From the NCBI GenBank assembly GCA_029339195.1, contig JAPTJF010000005.1:372001-436000 (forward strand): a DNA stretch of 64,000 nucleotides, read 5' to 3'. The DNA is from Micractinium sp. NFX-FRZ (lineage: Eukaryota > Chlorophyta > Trebouxiophyceae > Chlorellales > Chlorellaceae). A program made the translations under genes and the position numbers. Below the pieces are notes generated by a model, which worked only from the letters and a program-made list of their open reading frames with translations, made no database searches and had not been told where the DNA came from. Of this stretch, positions 51,501 through 63,766 are shown one piece after another. Position 1 is the first letter of the stretch. Each line of letters starts with the position of its first letter.

Positions 51501-54500
51501 CTGGTGGAGGGGTCGATGCTGGCGCCCACGGCGGCGGCGGCACGCAGGAGCGGCTCGAACTGGCGCGGCGGCGGCACGGGGTGGCGGCGCAGCATGGCGC
51601 AGGCCGGGAAGTGGCGCAGGGTGAACTCGGCGACTGCGACATGGTGTGGGGAGAGGGCGGGGAGAAGGGGGGAGGCAGGCAGGTGAGCGAGGCGGCAGGG
51701 TGTGGGCGGGGCGGTGGGTGTGGGCAGCGCACGCAATCAGCAGGGAGGCACGCCGGTGCCGCATGCCTTCAAGCGGTGCATGGCACCCCGGCGAGTCACG
51801 CAATGCCACAGGGAACAGTCAAACCCGCCCTGTAGCACGCGCACCCGCCCAGCCACCCACCCGTGCAGTTGGCCAGAAGCATCATCTCCTCCACCATCTG
51901 GTTGGCCTCACGCACCTGCGCAGGGGCATTGGAACACACGAGAAACAGTGAGCATGGCTGAAATAGGGTCTGTGTATCTCTCGTGCCTTGCCTCACTCTC
52001 TGTACACACTGCCACGTGGCCCACCCTCCAGCACTACAGTTAACCTTCGGCTAGAAGTAGTCCTGGTAGCGCACCTGGTACATGCCCACATCCAGCGGGT
52101 CGTGCGTCTCTGTGTCAATCTCAAACTTGACCTCAGGGCTGGCCAGCTGCAGGGGATGGCAGGGTGGTGGCAGGGGGCGGCGGGGTGCGGAGGCACGGTC
52201 GGAGGCGCAGGCGGGTTGGTGCATAGGTTGGATGAATGGGCGTGCTGCATGCGGGCTGTGGCTAGGTCCCAAGCCCACGCCCAGCCTAGAGCCCCGGGCA
52301 GCGCTAGGGAGGGCGGGGTGTTCATGAAGTCCGCCGGCCCCTGCGCCCGCTCCGGGGGCTTGCCTGCAGGGCGCCGCGGTCGGCGCGCCGCTTGCGCAGG
52401 ATGCGGGCCAGGCTGTTGAGGGTGCGCAGGTTGGTCTGCAGGCAGAGGGGTTGAGGGCGTGTGTTGCGAGTAGGCGGGCAGGATTTGCACACCAGCGGCA
52501 CTGCCCGACAAGACAGCCGACCTGCCGCTCAATTCACCACCACCGCACCGCTCGCGCACAGACCACTCATCCGTCAGGCGCTCGTCTTCATTGATACGCC
52601 CCAACCTTTCTTTGCAAAACCATTGTCCGAATGCTCACGCACCGACAGCTCATCCGTCAGGCGCTCGTCTTCATTAATGCACCTTCACTTTTCACTGCAA
52701 AACCATTTTCTGAATGCTCACGCACCGACAGCTCATCCGTCAGCCGCTCGTCATCGATGCGCGACTGCGCCTCTGCATACGTCATCGCCGCCCGGCTGCG
52801 GATGAGGCTCTTGGTGAACTGGCTGGACACCACCTGAAGAGGCAGGGGGCAGGGGCGTGATGATCAGTGCGGAGAGGAGACAGGTGGGCCACAGAGCAGC
52901 GCAGGGTGGCATGTTGTGTGGACTATGCTTCTAACATGTCTGTTGTGCACAGGACTTTTAAAGATCTACGCATGTAGTGCGATCAAACTGCATCTCACAT
53001 GCCCGCCTTGCGCATGCATCCGATCCTTCCCCATCCCACGGCATGCAACTACTGAACTCAAGAGAGCACAGCTTGCCTCTGCCTCGGGCGTGACCTCCCA
53101 GATGACGGAGAAGGCGAGGCGCTCCACGTCAGCGCTGCAACCACAGCACGGCACAGCACGGTACGAGTCAGCGTCAAACATTGTTGACCACAACACAGCC
53201 GTGACTGGGCATAGACTGGCACCTAGGCAGCTACTGTGGGTGGGGCGAGCTCCCCAAGGCACAAGCACATGCCGGCCGGGTCCTTACTGGCGACATCTCA
53301 TGTCTCCCACCCAACATAAACGCACAGGGTGCCTGAGCACCCAAGCGTGCACTGCCGGCATCGCATGCCTATCAATTACGTAATTCACAAGCCAGCAGGC
53401 CTGCCCTCACCGCAGCGAGCAGATGTCTTCCGTGAGCGGCTTGGGGAGCATGTCGATGCGCCGCTGCACCAGGTACACGGTGGTGGCTCTGCAGGGGCCA
53501 GCGGGGCCTCAACACGCACGAGACGGGGCAGGCTGGGCAAGCATGGCAGGCGGGCAGGCGGGCAGGCAGCACGCAGGGAGGGGGTTGTTGGCAGGCAGGC
53601 AGGCAAGCGTGGGAGGGCACAGGAGGGCAAGCAGCACAAGCAGGGTGACCACAGCGTGCTGACCTGGCAGAGGCCTCCTCATCCATGGCGGTCCCCGGGT
53701 GCACAAAGTTGGTGACGTCGGCAATGTGTACGCCTGCAGGGGGAGGGGGCAGGGGAGCCCAGGGCAGGCTCAACGTTGAAGAGTTAGATAGGGTGGGGTT
53801 TTGACAGACAATGTCACACCGCACATGCGCCAGCATACCACCGCTGTGCGGCCGTTGGGCTGCCCGCCTCGTGGTATGCCTGCCTGCCAGCTGACCCAAT
53901 CCACTAGGCTTAAACGCCCGCCTGCCACTACCCCCGGTGCTTCACTGGGGCAGGCGGCGCATCACCACCGCGTCACACCCCGGCACGCACCCCAAAAGGA
54001 ATAACCCAACCCCCGCCTCCCGCCAGCCCGCCTCTCACCCAGCTCGTAGTTTCCGTTGGGCAGCTTGCGCACGTGCAGGGCATCATCAATGTCCTTGCAC
54101 CCAGGCGGGTCCACGCTGCAGACCGCCAGGTGGCGCAGGTCGGCGCGGGACGGGTCCGCCAGCTCAGCCTCCGTCACCGCCCAGGGCAGGGGCGGCACAC
54201 AGGCGTGCACGGCAGGGGTGAAGGGGTTGGTGTTGATGTCGTTCTCAATGAGGAGTACCTGCAAAGTGGAGTGGAGACGAGGAGGGGAAGCGTGGGGTGG
54301 GCTCAGGGTGCAAGCGCAGGGGAACGGGTTGGTGGCCAGGTCGCTCGTTACCCTCTCAATCTCCTCGTCTCCTTACACCCCTTGCCAACAGGCACCCAGA
54401 GGACGCAGTATTTCCAGAGGACACAGCATGTCCTCATCATCGCTAGTACGCCTTTGCATCCTCCAGCACCCACCTCCGTTTCCGTCTCCTTGTCTCCAAT

Positions 54501-57500
54501 GGCCCCCAGGGTGCGCACGTAGTGGCCCGAGGGGTAGAGCGAGTCCGCCTCCCAGCTGTCCACCGCCACCACGATGCGCTTGTCCGCCAGCGTGGACGCC
54601 TGCGTGGCACAGCACGGCGCAGCATGACCACAGCACGAGCACAGCATGGTGATGGGTCGGGACAATCATGGCCACCATCGCGCGCTCGCCCAATAGCGTG
54701 GACGCCCCCGCAGCACAGCATGCAAAGCATGGCATCACAGCATGCAAAGCATGGGTTCACACGGGCAGCATGACCGCAGCGCAAGCATAGCAGGCAGGCA
54801 GGGTGAAGCTCACCTGGCGCGTCTGGATGCGGATGTAAGGGAAGCGTCGCTCCACGGGGCAGAACAGAACCGACTGCGTGTGGTTGGCGCTGCCCCCGGT
54901 GGACTTGAGCGGCTGCGGCAGTCGGCCGGGGAAGGCGGGCAAGGATGAGGGGGGAAGCAGCTTGGTGAGGAGCGAACAAGGGCGGGGCGGGGCGGGGCGG
55001 TGCATGCGGCGCTGACTGGCAAAAGGATGCAGGCAGCGCTGATTGGCAAAAGGATGCAGGCAGGGCTGCACAGGCGAAGAGGTGTGTGTGTGTAGTCACG
55101 CATGCGGAGGCCTCAGAACAGATCTTGGTGTTAAGTTTTGCTATCCACATTGACCCCAGGAGGGTCGTCGGATGTAGCATAAACGGTTTGCATCAGCGGC
55201 CGGCAATGAGAAAGCAAAGCTAAGCGTGAGTGTGTAGGCAAATGCATGTCTGCACACGTATTCCCATCCGCAGCAGAGGCCTCAGAACAGATCTTGGTGT
55301 TGAGTTTCGCTATCCACACCGCCAACGAAGGGGCATCGGTTGTAGCATAAACGGTTCGCATCAGCGGCCAGAGGACGTTACTCAAAAGCAGGCACACCTA
55401 TGCATGCGCATGTGCATGTGCATGGGCTTCTCAGCACCTTGGCCAGCACGGCTTTAGCAGTGGCAGCCAAATGTGCCGGCCCCTCACCTGCAGAGACCCG
55501 CAGTAGCCTCTTGTCCGCCAGTTGCGCTTGATCACACCCACCACCTTGCCTGCAGCAGCCAGCAGCGGGGTGGCATCGCGGTGTTTGGTTCACAGAGCAT
55601 GCTGCTTCCATCCACATGCACCCACCTAAATTCACATGCCAGAAAGCGCAAGTGTGTGGGCAGACATGCAGAGGCACGAGCGTGCGTGACAGGCAGGTAG
55701 AAGGCAGGCGGCAGCGCACCCGTGGGCCGCTTGCCGCTGGCGCCCGCCGCAGAGGCATCCTCGCCATAGTGCTCTCCTGGGTCCACCTGGAGGGGGGAGA
55801 GAAAGGGAGCATGATGAGCCAGCAGTGCAACGAGCAGGTGGGGGGCAGGCAGGCACACACGCTTGTGGCAGATCAGGCGGGGCAGGCTGACATGTGATGA
55901 CAACCAGCCAGCTACCCTTTGCACCCCACCCACAAACCCACCGACCCACCGACCCACCCACCTGTGCTATGTGCGCTCCCTCCGGCGCCTCCGGCGCCTC
56001 CTCGCCTGCCGCCGCCGCCTCGGCACCGCCCGCCGCAGCCCCCGCCGGGGGCAGCTTGTTGGAGGGGCCCCGCCACTGCTCCTCAGGCAGCAGCTCCACT
56101 GCAACACAGTGACAACAAGTACAGGCAACAAGCGACGGTGTTGAGGCAAGGCAGCGCGGGAGCGATGTTTTGGCCACGCTCAGTTGGGACAGCGGAGTTT
56201 TCGGGGTAGGTAAGAGCGGAACAGCAGGATGAGGGGCAGGTAAGAGCGGGAAGGTTTACTCCAGCACAGCTGGGTCAAAGGCTGACGCTGCCCAAGGCCT
56301 GTCTGCCACCACCTGTTTTGACTCATGCCAATGCACCCTGGCCCCCCAACCCACCACCCCTGCCTTGCTTCCACACAAACAAACACAGAATGCAGGTGAA
56401 AACCCAAAGCCCACATCATCCCCCATCGCTCTGCCATGTCACTGCGCCCATCCAACCTCAAATCCCAGGTTGAGCCAAAGCCCCGTGCCCCACCACCTCT
56501 CACCTGCCACCACGTCCCCCTCCATTGCCCGGTTCATGTCGATGCGCCCGCTGATCAGGATGTCCTGCCCCACGCTCTCGGAGCCCACCCAGCCCTCAAA
56601 CGAGTTGAAACGGCTGACCCTGCAGGAAGCGGGGGGCATGGGCGGGGCAGGGCCAGAGTGAGGGACGTTAAAAGCACCTGCATGACAGGCAACGCATCAC
56701 CTGACACCACTGCGCGCCTTGTAGCCGCCGCCCTGCAAGCCCACCCGCTGCATGCACGCAGGCACGCCGGGCTCCTCTGCCCTGCCCCAACCCGCCCACC
56801 CTGCCCACACCCGGTCTGGCCTCTGCAAGCCACCTAACCCCCCCAGCACACAACCCTACCAACGCACCGCAGGGTCCCCTGGTGGTACCGCCCCGCCTTG
56901 ATGCCCGCCGTGATCTCGCTCATCAGGCGGTGCTCCTCGTACACCCGCTGCCGCTTGGCGGCACGCCCCTTGCCGCTGCCGCTGCCGCCTGCAAACGGGA
57001 TGTGCAAAGGTGTGCAAGGGGTAAGATGAGGGGTGTGAGCTCACAACATGAGCAGCTGGTGCAACGCTGTGTGGCTGCCGCTGGGGCCTGTGGCAGTGCA
57101 AGGACGGGCGGGCGGGGCGGAAAGACGATGGGAGGTTGAAGGGGGGATGGACCGCCACCAAACCCTGCATTCCCCTTACTCTTCCCTGCCCCCCATGCCC
57201 TGGCAAACCGGCCAGCGGCTAGTGACAGTCCTGCCCGCTCCTCTGCCCCGCCTGCACTGCCCCCGCTTTCTCCGCTCAACTCCACCCTTTACCTGCGCCG
57301 CCCGCCTCGCCGCCGCCTCCCGTCGCGTCCGCCTCGTCCCTCGCCGCCACCGCTGCCGCCACCAAATCCTGCAGCTCCGGCTGCTGCGCCGCCTGCTGCC
57401 GTGCATAGGCTGCTGTGCTCAGGGCCTCCACACCGAGCTCGCCAGCCTGGCGCCGGTTGTCGGCGTCATCGGTCAGTAAGATGACCTGTCAGGAAGAAGC

Positions 57501-58638
57501 AAAGCCCGGGACCGAGTCAAGTGCGAGGGGTACACTTGACTCACATCCCTCGCACCATGCACATCCTCGCCCTGTCAGCCTCCACATATTGATCTCGCCG
57601 GCGTCCAGCACTCCCCCCCCTGCCTGCCATGCGCGCTGTGCAACCCCACCTTGTGCCCCGGCAGGCGTGCTGTGTACCACGCCGCCGCCACGCGTATGGC
57701 GCGGTCGTTCCGGTCGTTGGGGGTCTCCCCTGGCTCCTGCTTGATGAACGTCTCCCTGCGGGAGTTACAAACAAGAGGAGCACCACACACCTAAGTCCAT
57801 GCACACATGCCTGTCCGGGGGCTGCACCGCATGACATCCCCAGTCATCTCCCTAACGTCTCCTCGACGGTGTGCCTTCTCTCCGAAAGTTCAATCAGCTG
57901 CACCAAAAAAGGGCGCCTTCCTCTCACCTGTGGTGCTCGTTTGCAAAGACGTAGAAGCGCTTGTCTGGTGCGGCTGCCAGCTGGCGCAGGCGCTGGTAGG
58001 CCGCCATGTTGCGCGCCTTGACCTCCTCCAGCACCACGCTGGGCACGACCACGTCGCGCACAGCAGGGTGCTCCAGCAGGTCCATCTGCAGAGGGTGGTT
58101 CGTTGCCATTACGTGTTATCAACAGAAGCCCGCCGGTCACCTCTCCGCGGCACCTCCCCAGCACCCGCCCACCCTAGCGCAGTCACTCTGCCACGTGCAT
58201 GTCCTCCAGCAGGCTTCTACAGCAGCACTCCACCACGCCCACGCCTCCCACGAGCACCCCCCCCCAGCAATTCACTGCTGCAGAGGCGAGCACCCACCTG
58301 GTGCATCGCCACATTGGTGTCCACAATCAGATAGTGGGGCGCCTCCCCGCTGAGCTTGACCGCCTCGGGGGGGCACTCTGGGTCCAAGGGCGACCCGCTG
58401 TAGATGTCATCTCGCAGGTAGTGCTCGCGAACCACCTGTGACAGCAGAAGGGGTACAGAGGAGAGAGAGGCATGGCGTGTGGGCTGCACACACCCGGCGG
58501 GAGGGCGGGCGGCGGCAGCGTGCAACCGCCCGACACAGCGTCAACGCTGCCCATTGCTGCCGATCGCTGCCGGCCTGCACGCACCTTCAGCACCTTCCCC
58601 TTCTTCGTCTTCTTCACAAACTGCTTGGACTGCAGCAT
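48525..58638 (-). CDS. DIS3: Exosome exonuclease DIS3/RRP44
   Basis: Catalytic exosome subunit with endonuclease (PIN) and 3'-5' exonuclease (RNB) activity; 998 aa. Exons: 58585-58638, 58298-58435, 57928-58085, 57650-57755, 57293-57485, 56868-56988, 56504-56619, 55962-56098, 55720-55786, 55488-55549, 54814-54912, 54474-54599, 54039-54258, 53664-53733, 53411-53488, 53077-53134, 52726-52833, 52364-52435, 52075-52146, 51861-51915, 51497-51633, 51043-51154, 50447-50525, 50017-50139, 49551-49644, 49109-49297, 48795-48853, 48525-48618; all in phase. Start [14 protein letters not shown] and [10 protein letters not shown] are family hallmarks. PIN acids lie in VDTNV and LLTDDADN. Cold-shock region: VELLPEEQW and [13 protein letters not shown] active site: [13 protein letters not shown], then [19 protein letters not shown]. 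The S1 part has [18 protein letters not shown] with an Ala/Gly insert. Only one Cys is seen where the CR3 motif normally has three. Four introns have GC donors. Confidence 0.97.
49608..49865 (-). repeat. Triplicated exon edge at DIS3 exon 25 acceptor
   Basis: The first half of exon 25 with its acceptor and about 50 bp of intron (49608-49701) is followed by a nearly identical copy of about 95 bp (49709-49802) and a more diverged third copy (49803-49865). The shared core is ACGCACGCCCAGCCATCTGG. All three keep the CAG acceptor except where the third has lost bases. Confidence 0.93.
50128..50395 (-). repeat. Exon-edge duplication at DIS3 exon 24 acceptor
   Basis: The start of exon 24 and acceptor (plus strand CGTCGGCGTAGCTGCAGCAT, 50129 on, with following CAGGCAGTGCATG) has a copy at about 50352-50395. 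The GCAGTGCATG piece occurs a third time near 50180. Confidence 0.8.
50685..51075 (-). repeat. Exon-edge array at DIS3 exon 22 donor
   Basis: The donor end of exon 22 (plus strand CACCGGAGGAGCAGTAGACT, true copy 51040 on) recurs at 50945-50985 (near identical), 50834-50870 and, degenerate, near 50685-50735. The period is about 90-110 bp and the copies share ACAGGTCATATGCC in between. Confidence 0.9.
52551..52762 (-). repeat. Exon-edge array at DIS3 exon 17 donor
   Basis: Three copies of the exon 17 end with donor (plus strand GCACCGACAGCTCATCCGTC; true copy 52722 on) lie at about 52551-52603, 52634-52682 and 52717-52762, with a period near 83 bp. The spacer TGCAAAACCATT is shared too. Confidence 0.92.
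54587..54780 (-). repeat. Exon-edge duplication at DIS3 exon 12 acceptor
   Basis: The start of exon 12 with its acceptor (plus strand AGCGTGGACGCCTGCGTGGC, 54589 on) is repeated in diverged form at about 54686-54730 (AGCGTGGACGCCCCCGCAGC). Short GCAGCATGACC blocks also recur to 54780. Confidence 0.75.
55107..55372 (-). repeat. Pair of about 95-bp direct repeats in DIS3 intron 10
   Basis: Two similar blocks, starting GAGGCCTCAGAACAGATCTT at 55107 and 55275, share GTAGCATAAACGGTT and CATCAGCGGCC at their ends. A smaller tandem pair (about 55005-55060, GATGCAGGCAGCGCTGA) lies beside them. Unlike the others, neither copy overlaps an exon. Confidence 0.88.
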
Positions 58639-59577
58639 GGTGCCTTGCTTCTCAGCAGGCAAGCACCCTGTAAAGCAGAGATTGCAGGAAGCGGCGGCGG
58701 CGGCAGCGGCGCGGCAGGGGGTGGCGGGTCAGCGGCCTCGAAACGGCGATAGCGGCGGGCATGCATTTTTAGTATCATTACAGAGCATCGATGGGCCGGC
58801 AGGCAGCGGCGGCGGTCAGTGGCAGCGAGCATGGCAGCGCCGGCGGGGGGCTTGCTTACAACAAGTTTCTGCGTCTCTATCTGAATCAGTAGCAGCGGTG
58901 GGCAAGTGGTCACTGCCTGCCACCGCTGGTTTCTGTCGCGGCTTTCAGTAGCGCCGCCCCAGCGCCTGCAGCATTGCTCAAGTAGCAGAAGAATTCGAGC
59001 ACTCGTTAAGTATAGCTGCCTTTCCGCAATGCTGAGAGCCCCTGAAACTGGTGGGCGCCAATATGCCCAATATGCGCCAGGCGGGCGGCAGCGGCAGGCG
59101 CCGCCAGCGGCTCTCTGGCGCCGCCAGCGGCTCTCTGCCGACTTGGGACATCCGAGTGCCATTGTGTCCATGCACAACAAAGATGAGGCTAGTCAGGCAG
59201 TTTGTAAGCACTGGAGCTGGGCCAGCTCCGGTGCCCGCTGGCCAAACGAGCCGCTTTTGCTACGCAGGCCACAGATGCCTGCCCCCTTCTGGCTGAAGGC
59301 GGAATGCTCCCTACTTTATCTCCAGCAACCCCTGTGTTTCGAGTCTGCAATGTGCTGCACAGAGGGCCTGTGCATCCTAGGCAGGCAGCGTTCAGGCAGC
59401 AGCCCGCTCAGCGCGACGGGCGGGCGGCCCAGCCTGGCGGTGCGGCGGGCTGGTGTAGCCTGCGATGGCTGCCTGGGAACGCAAATCGCGCATCCACGTC
59501 CATTCTGTGTGACACTATTCTTGCTAGAGGCCAGCCAGCAACGTCTCCGACACGGCTGGGCGACCTCGCGTGGGGAA
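58639..59577. promoter_or_regulatory. Divergent region DIS3 / short-chain dehydrogenase
   Basis: 939 bp between divergent starts. It holds a direct pair CAATATG (about 59059 and 59068) and a 20-bp tandem repeat at 59099-59138 (CCGCCAGCGGCTCTCTG). Part may be coding if the dehydrogenase starts further upstream, because its frame stays open back to about 58906. Confidence 0.4.
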
Positions 59578-62500
59578 ATGTCGCAGCGCGCCTCGGGGAG
59601 GCTGGCCCGGCTCGTGGGGCACCTGGGGGACATCACAGGCGCCAGCAGCAGCGAGAGCCCGCTCCCAGCAGTTTCAGCAAGCCCCACCGCCGCCACCGCC
59701 TCTCCCGCCGCCGCCAGCGGAGACTCCTGGCACCAGCAGTGCTGCAACTTTGAGCCTGGCCGCCTGTTGCTGGGCCAGGTGGCAATCGTGACTGGAGCTG
59801 GCGGAGGGATTGGCCGTGCGGTGCGCTCCTGGGGAGCTCGCAGGTGGCAGGCTGTGGGGCAGCGGTCGGGTGCTGGGGAGCCGTGTTTCAGTGGCCCTCA
59901 GCGGCGTGCTGATCAGAGAGTTCAAAAGGCGCACCACACCTTCCTTAGAGTGCCTGCCCTGTGCCTCCCGTGTTGTGCAGACAGCACTCCTTTTTGCGCA
60001 CCAGGGAGCCAAGGTGGTTGTAAGCGATCTGGACGCCACACGGTCGCAGGTTCGCTGGAGCCCGCCAGGGTCAGGACCATGAACCTGCCTGCCCGCTCGC
60101 TGCCATCGTGGCGCTCTCTTCTTCATCAGCCTTCCCATCCCTGCCCACCCTGCCTAAACATACATCGCCCTCTCCCCACTTGCACGTCCGTTTGCCCCCG
60201 TCATTTGCCCGCGGCATCCCTCCCGCAATTCCTGTGCATCGGTTGCTATCCTACTTGTATATCAGCGCCTCGCTCTGGTTGACTCGTTCGCAGGCCACCG
60301 TTGACTTCATCACCAACAGCTGCGGCACCGCCATCTCAGTGCCAGGCGACGTCACAGACCCCGCCTTCCCCCAGCGCATCGTGGCGGCAGCAATGGAGGC
60401 CTTTGGAGGGCTACACATTCTGGTGGGTGGGTGGGCGGGTGGGTGGGATGTCCGGGCAGGTCCCTGTCGTGGGGTGGGGTAGTTTGGGCGGCTGCTGATG
60501 CGGGTGAGTCGTGTTGGAGTGCGGGTGGGTGGGGTAGATTGACGCGGGGTTCTCGCCTGAATGAGGGGATGCTGCTGTGCAATGAGGGGCGGCTGCTTGC
60601 CTCTATTCTGCTGCACCCTCAGGCTGTCGGCGCTCATGCAGAAGCGTGGCGGGCGGGCGGGCCGCCCATGCGCAGCCGGTGTGTTTTCACGGTGCCTGTC
60701 CACCCGCCTGCCCATCAGGACTGGCAGCGCGCCTCCGGCGTTCCGTCCCTCTGCCCTCTGCAGGTGAACAACGCTGGCTTCACCTGGGACGGCATGCTGC
60801 ACAAGATGAGCGGCAAGCAGTGGGACGCCATGCTGGCAGTGCACTGCACCGCCCCCTTCCGCCTCATCCAGGTGTGCTTGCACTGCACGGTACTGCCTTT
60901 GGGCTGGGAGACCTGCCCCTGTCCTCTGGGCAGTACAGCCACACTGCCGGCTTCTGGACACCTCACAGGCACCTGCATGTGCACGCCCACTCCTCCGCCT
61001 CTTGCCCTCCTCTATCACACACAATCTGCCGACTTGCCAGCCCTAACAGCCCACCTTCTCTGGCCGGCGCGGCGGCCCGCAGGCGGCGGCGCCCCACATG
61101 CGGGAGGCGGCCAAGCGGGAGATGGAGGCGGGCGGGCGGCCGCGGTCACGCTGCATCCTTAACGTGTCGTCCGTCTCAGGTGACAGGCTTTGCTGGACGG
61201 GGCTGGGGGGGGCAGGCACGTCTTGGCGCTGGAGGTGGCGGGGTGCAGGCATGCTGACGATGCACAGGGCAGGGATGCTCTTGAGCTCTATGCTGTGTCC
61301 GCCAGTCGAGGTGCCTGCACTGTGTGCCTCGTCCGCAGCTCAGCCACAAGTCCCCCAGCTCCCCCGCTGGGTTCCCCCCTGCCACCCAGCCTCCCTCCCC
61401 CCTGCTGCTGCTGCTGCCCCCGCAGGCGTGCACGGCAGCGTGGGGCAGGCCAACTATTCGACAGCCAAGGCGGGAGTGGTGGGCCTGACAAAGAGCGTGG
61501 CCAAGGAGTGGGGGCCCTTTGGCATACGGTGCAACGCACTCACTTTCGGTTACATAAACACACGGTGAGTGGGTGAGCCCAGGTATTGGCTGATCTGGCT
61601 GGCTCGTGTGTCCACCTGCCTGCCGTCTCCCTGGGGTGCTACTTGCCAGCTGCAGCGCCCTGGCAGTTGCAGCGCCCTGGCAGTTGCAGCGCCCTTGTGG
61701 TGCTACTTACCAGCTGCAGCGCCCTTGCATTCGATGCACTATAACCAGATAACCAAAAGCCCAGGGTGGGCTGCTTCTGTGTGTAGGCTGCGGGCTGGAC
61801 GTGCCGGTGAGGTTGGGATGCTGGGCCAGCAGGGCAGCTGCCGCGCTCGAGCAAGAGCGTGCGGCTGGCCAGGGGTCTCCGCCACCCCGACCCCGCCTGC
61901 CCGCCCGCTTCCTGCCTGTGTGTGCTCCCGCAGGCTGGTGGCTTCCAAGGACAGGGGAGCCACAATAGAGGTGGATGGGGAGACGGTAAAGCTGGGTATC
62001 CCGCAGGTGCGATGGCGGGACAGTGCAGCTGGGTGTCCCGCAGGGTGATGGGGGTCTCAGCAACTGGCAGGTTTGGGGGCGTCTGGCGGTGGCTTGGGGG
62101 GGGGGGCCTTCAAGCCCTCCCAGAGCCACCCTTGCTAAAAGCCAAGCACTCGGTTGCTCGCCACCCTCCTGCACTTCGGCCAGGCCATCTGCTGCCCTGC
62201 ATCCGCCCTGGACGCACGTGTCCGCCTCCGCTCTTGCTCGCCCACCCCTGTGCCCTCGGGCTCAGGGGGCGGCAGCGGCTGTGAAAGCAACTCATTGCAC
62301 TGCCCCCTTGCCGTCCTTGCCGTCCCGTACCCCATACCCCTTCCCCATCCCCTCATGTTTGCACCCTGGCGGGGCGGTGGCAGCCATGACGCAGCTGCAC
62401 GCTCGGTCAACCCAACATCCTGCACACTTGCCCGCTCGCCCATCCCTCTCCGACTGCCCGTACTTGCAGGCTGACGGCGCGGCGGCGGCAATGAAGCAGC

Positions 62501-62625
62501 TCATTGCTCTGGGGCGTGTGGGGGCGCCTGAGGAGGCGGCTGGTGCCATGCTCATGCTGGCCAGCCCTTATGCCAGCTACATCACCGGTCAAGCGGTGGA
62601 GGTGACCGGCGGCGGCTGGCTCTGA
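59578..62625 (+). CDS. Short-chain dehydrogenase/reductase, FabG-like
   Basis: Predicted NAD(P)-dependent oxidoreductase with a Rossmann fold, 337 aa. Exons 59578-59820, 59981-60049, 60294-60422, 60764-60871, 61083-61179, 61426-61564, 61934-62006, 62470-62625, in phase. The classical motifs are all present: cofactor glycine motif VTGAGGGIGRA (about residues 70-80), VVVSDLDATRSQ, GDVTDP, VNNAGFTWDGML, active-site Ser in ILNVSSVSG, YSTAKAGVVGLTKSVAKEWGP with the catalytic Tyr and Lys, and C-terminal ITGQAVEVTGGGWL. The closest family look is bacterial-type 3-oxoacyl-ACP reductase; the substrate is unknown. The first about 60 aa are Arg then Ser/Ala-rich (MSQRASGRLARLVGHL), suggesting organelle targeting. 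The start is uncertain: the frame is open upstream with several other ATGs. Confidence 0.88.
61981..62048 (+). repeat. Exon-edge duplication at dehydrogenase exon 7 donor
   Basis: The end of exon 7 with donor (GTAAAGCTGGGTATCCCGCAG then GTG, 61986-62009) is repeated 38 bp on as GTGCAGCTGGGTGTCCCGCAG then GGTG (about 62023-62047). Confidence 0.75.
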
Positions 62626-63213
62626 CCCCGCCGGCACCCCCGGAGCAGCCTGCCTCTGCCCCGCCGCAATTCTCTGAGCAGCCTGGCTCTGACCTCACTA
62701 CCGCTCTGTGAGCTGGCTGGATCAGGGGACGTGTGCCATGTCAGCTTGGTGTTCTTGTCTTGCAAAGCAAAGCGAGGCAAGGCAGTGCTACGGCTGCCCA
62801 GCTTGTAAAGTCAGGGAGCGCATGATTCAGTGGGAAGGCGGTGGAGGAAGCTGTGGTGCGGAGGCTGTCACATTGGGGTAAAAGCAGTGCAGAGGGAGTG
62901 TCTCACAGAAGGGGAAGAGCAATGCGCCACACAGCTGGGACGACCCACGGTGGGTGGGTACGTAGAGCAATGCTGCTTCTGAGCTTCTTACTAAAGACGT
63001 AATCCGATCGAAATACGTCCGGGTCGTTTTGTTTTGCACTGCAGGACGGTGCACCTGGGCATGTGTCGTGCGCATGCTGGAGAGGGGGGGCTGTGATGGA
63101 AGGTCGGTACAGACAGAAGTGTGCGATTGCTGGAGGGTTTGTAACGAGAGGTCTGTTGCACATGCAGGGAAGCGATGCAACAAGCAGGGCTGGCACCCAA
63201 CCGGCGCCACCGC
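62626..63213. other. Intergenic between convergent dehydrogenase and right-edge gene
   Basis: 588 bp holding both 3' UTRs; no gene seen. Confidence 0.5.
62804..62808 (+). terminator. Candidate TGTAA polyadenylation signal for the dehydrogenase
   Basis: TGTAA about 180 nt past the stop on the sense strand. Confidence 0.42.
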
Positions 63214-63731
63214 TCAGCTGCAGGGTGGTGTCATGCTGGCCTGTTCGGCGGCGTGCTGCGAAGCACCCGCCATTGCCTGCAGCACTCTCAGCAGCTGCTC
63301 TGCGAGCGCCCCCTGCCCAGCATCAGGCTGAGCTGGCGATGTGGGCACTGCCGGCTGGGCCCCAGCCAAGGCCACCCAAGGGGCCGCTGCTGCTGCCGCC
63401 ACTGGTGCAGGGTCAGCAAAGGGGCTGGGCAGCGGCAGCTGCTGCCAAGGCAGCTGGATGCTGGGCACAAGCATCCCCGGTGACTGCACCACTGCCGCCA
63501 AGTGCCGGTAGTAGGCCGTTTGAAGGGCTGCTGCATGCTGCTGGCGCTGCACCTCCAGCTGGCAAAGCGCTGTGAGCAGCGCTGCGGGCGCCAGGCGCTG
63601 CAGCCCATCAGTGACCAGCCCAGGCCCGGCAAAGCCCAGCAGGGCAGGCTGGGACCGCACAAGGGGTGGCAGCAGGGCTGCGCCCGCCTGGCCAGCAGTG
63701 AGCGGATATGGGAAGCAGCTGAGCTGGGATG

Positions 63732-63766
<35 letters not shown>

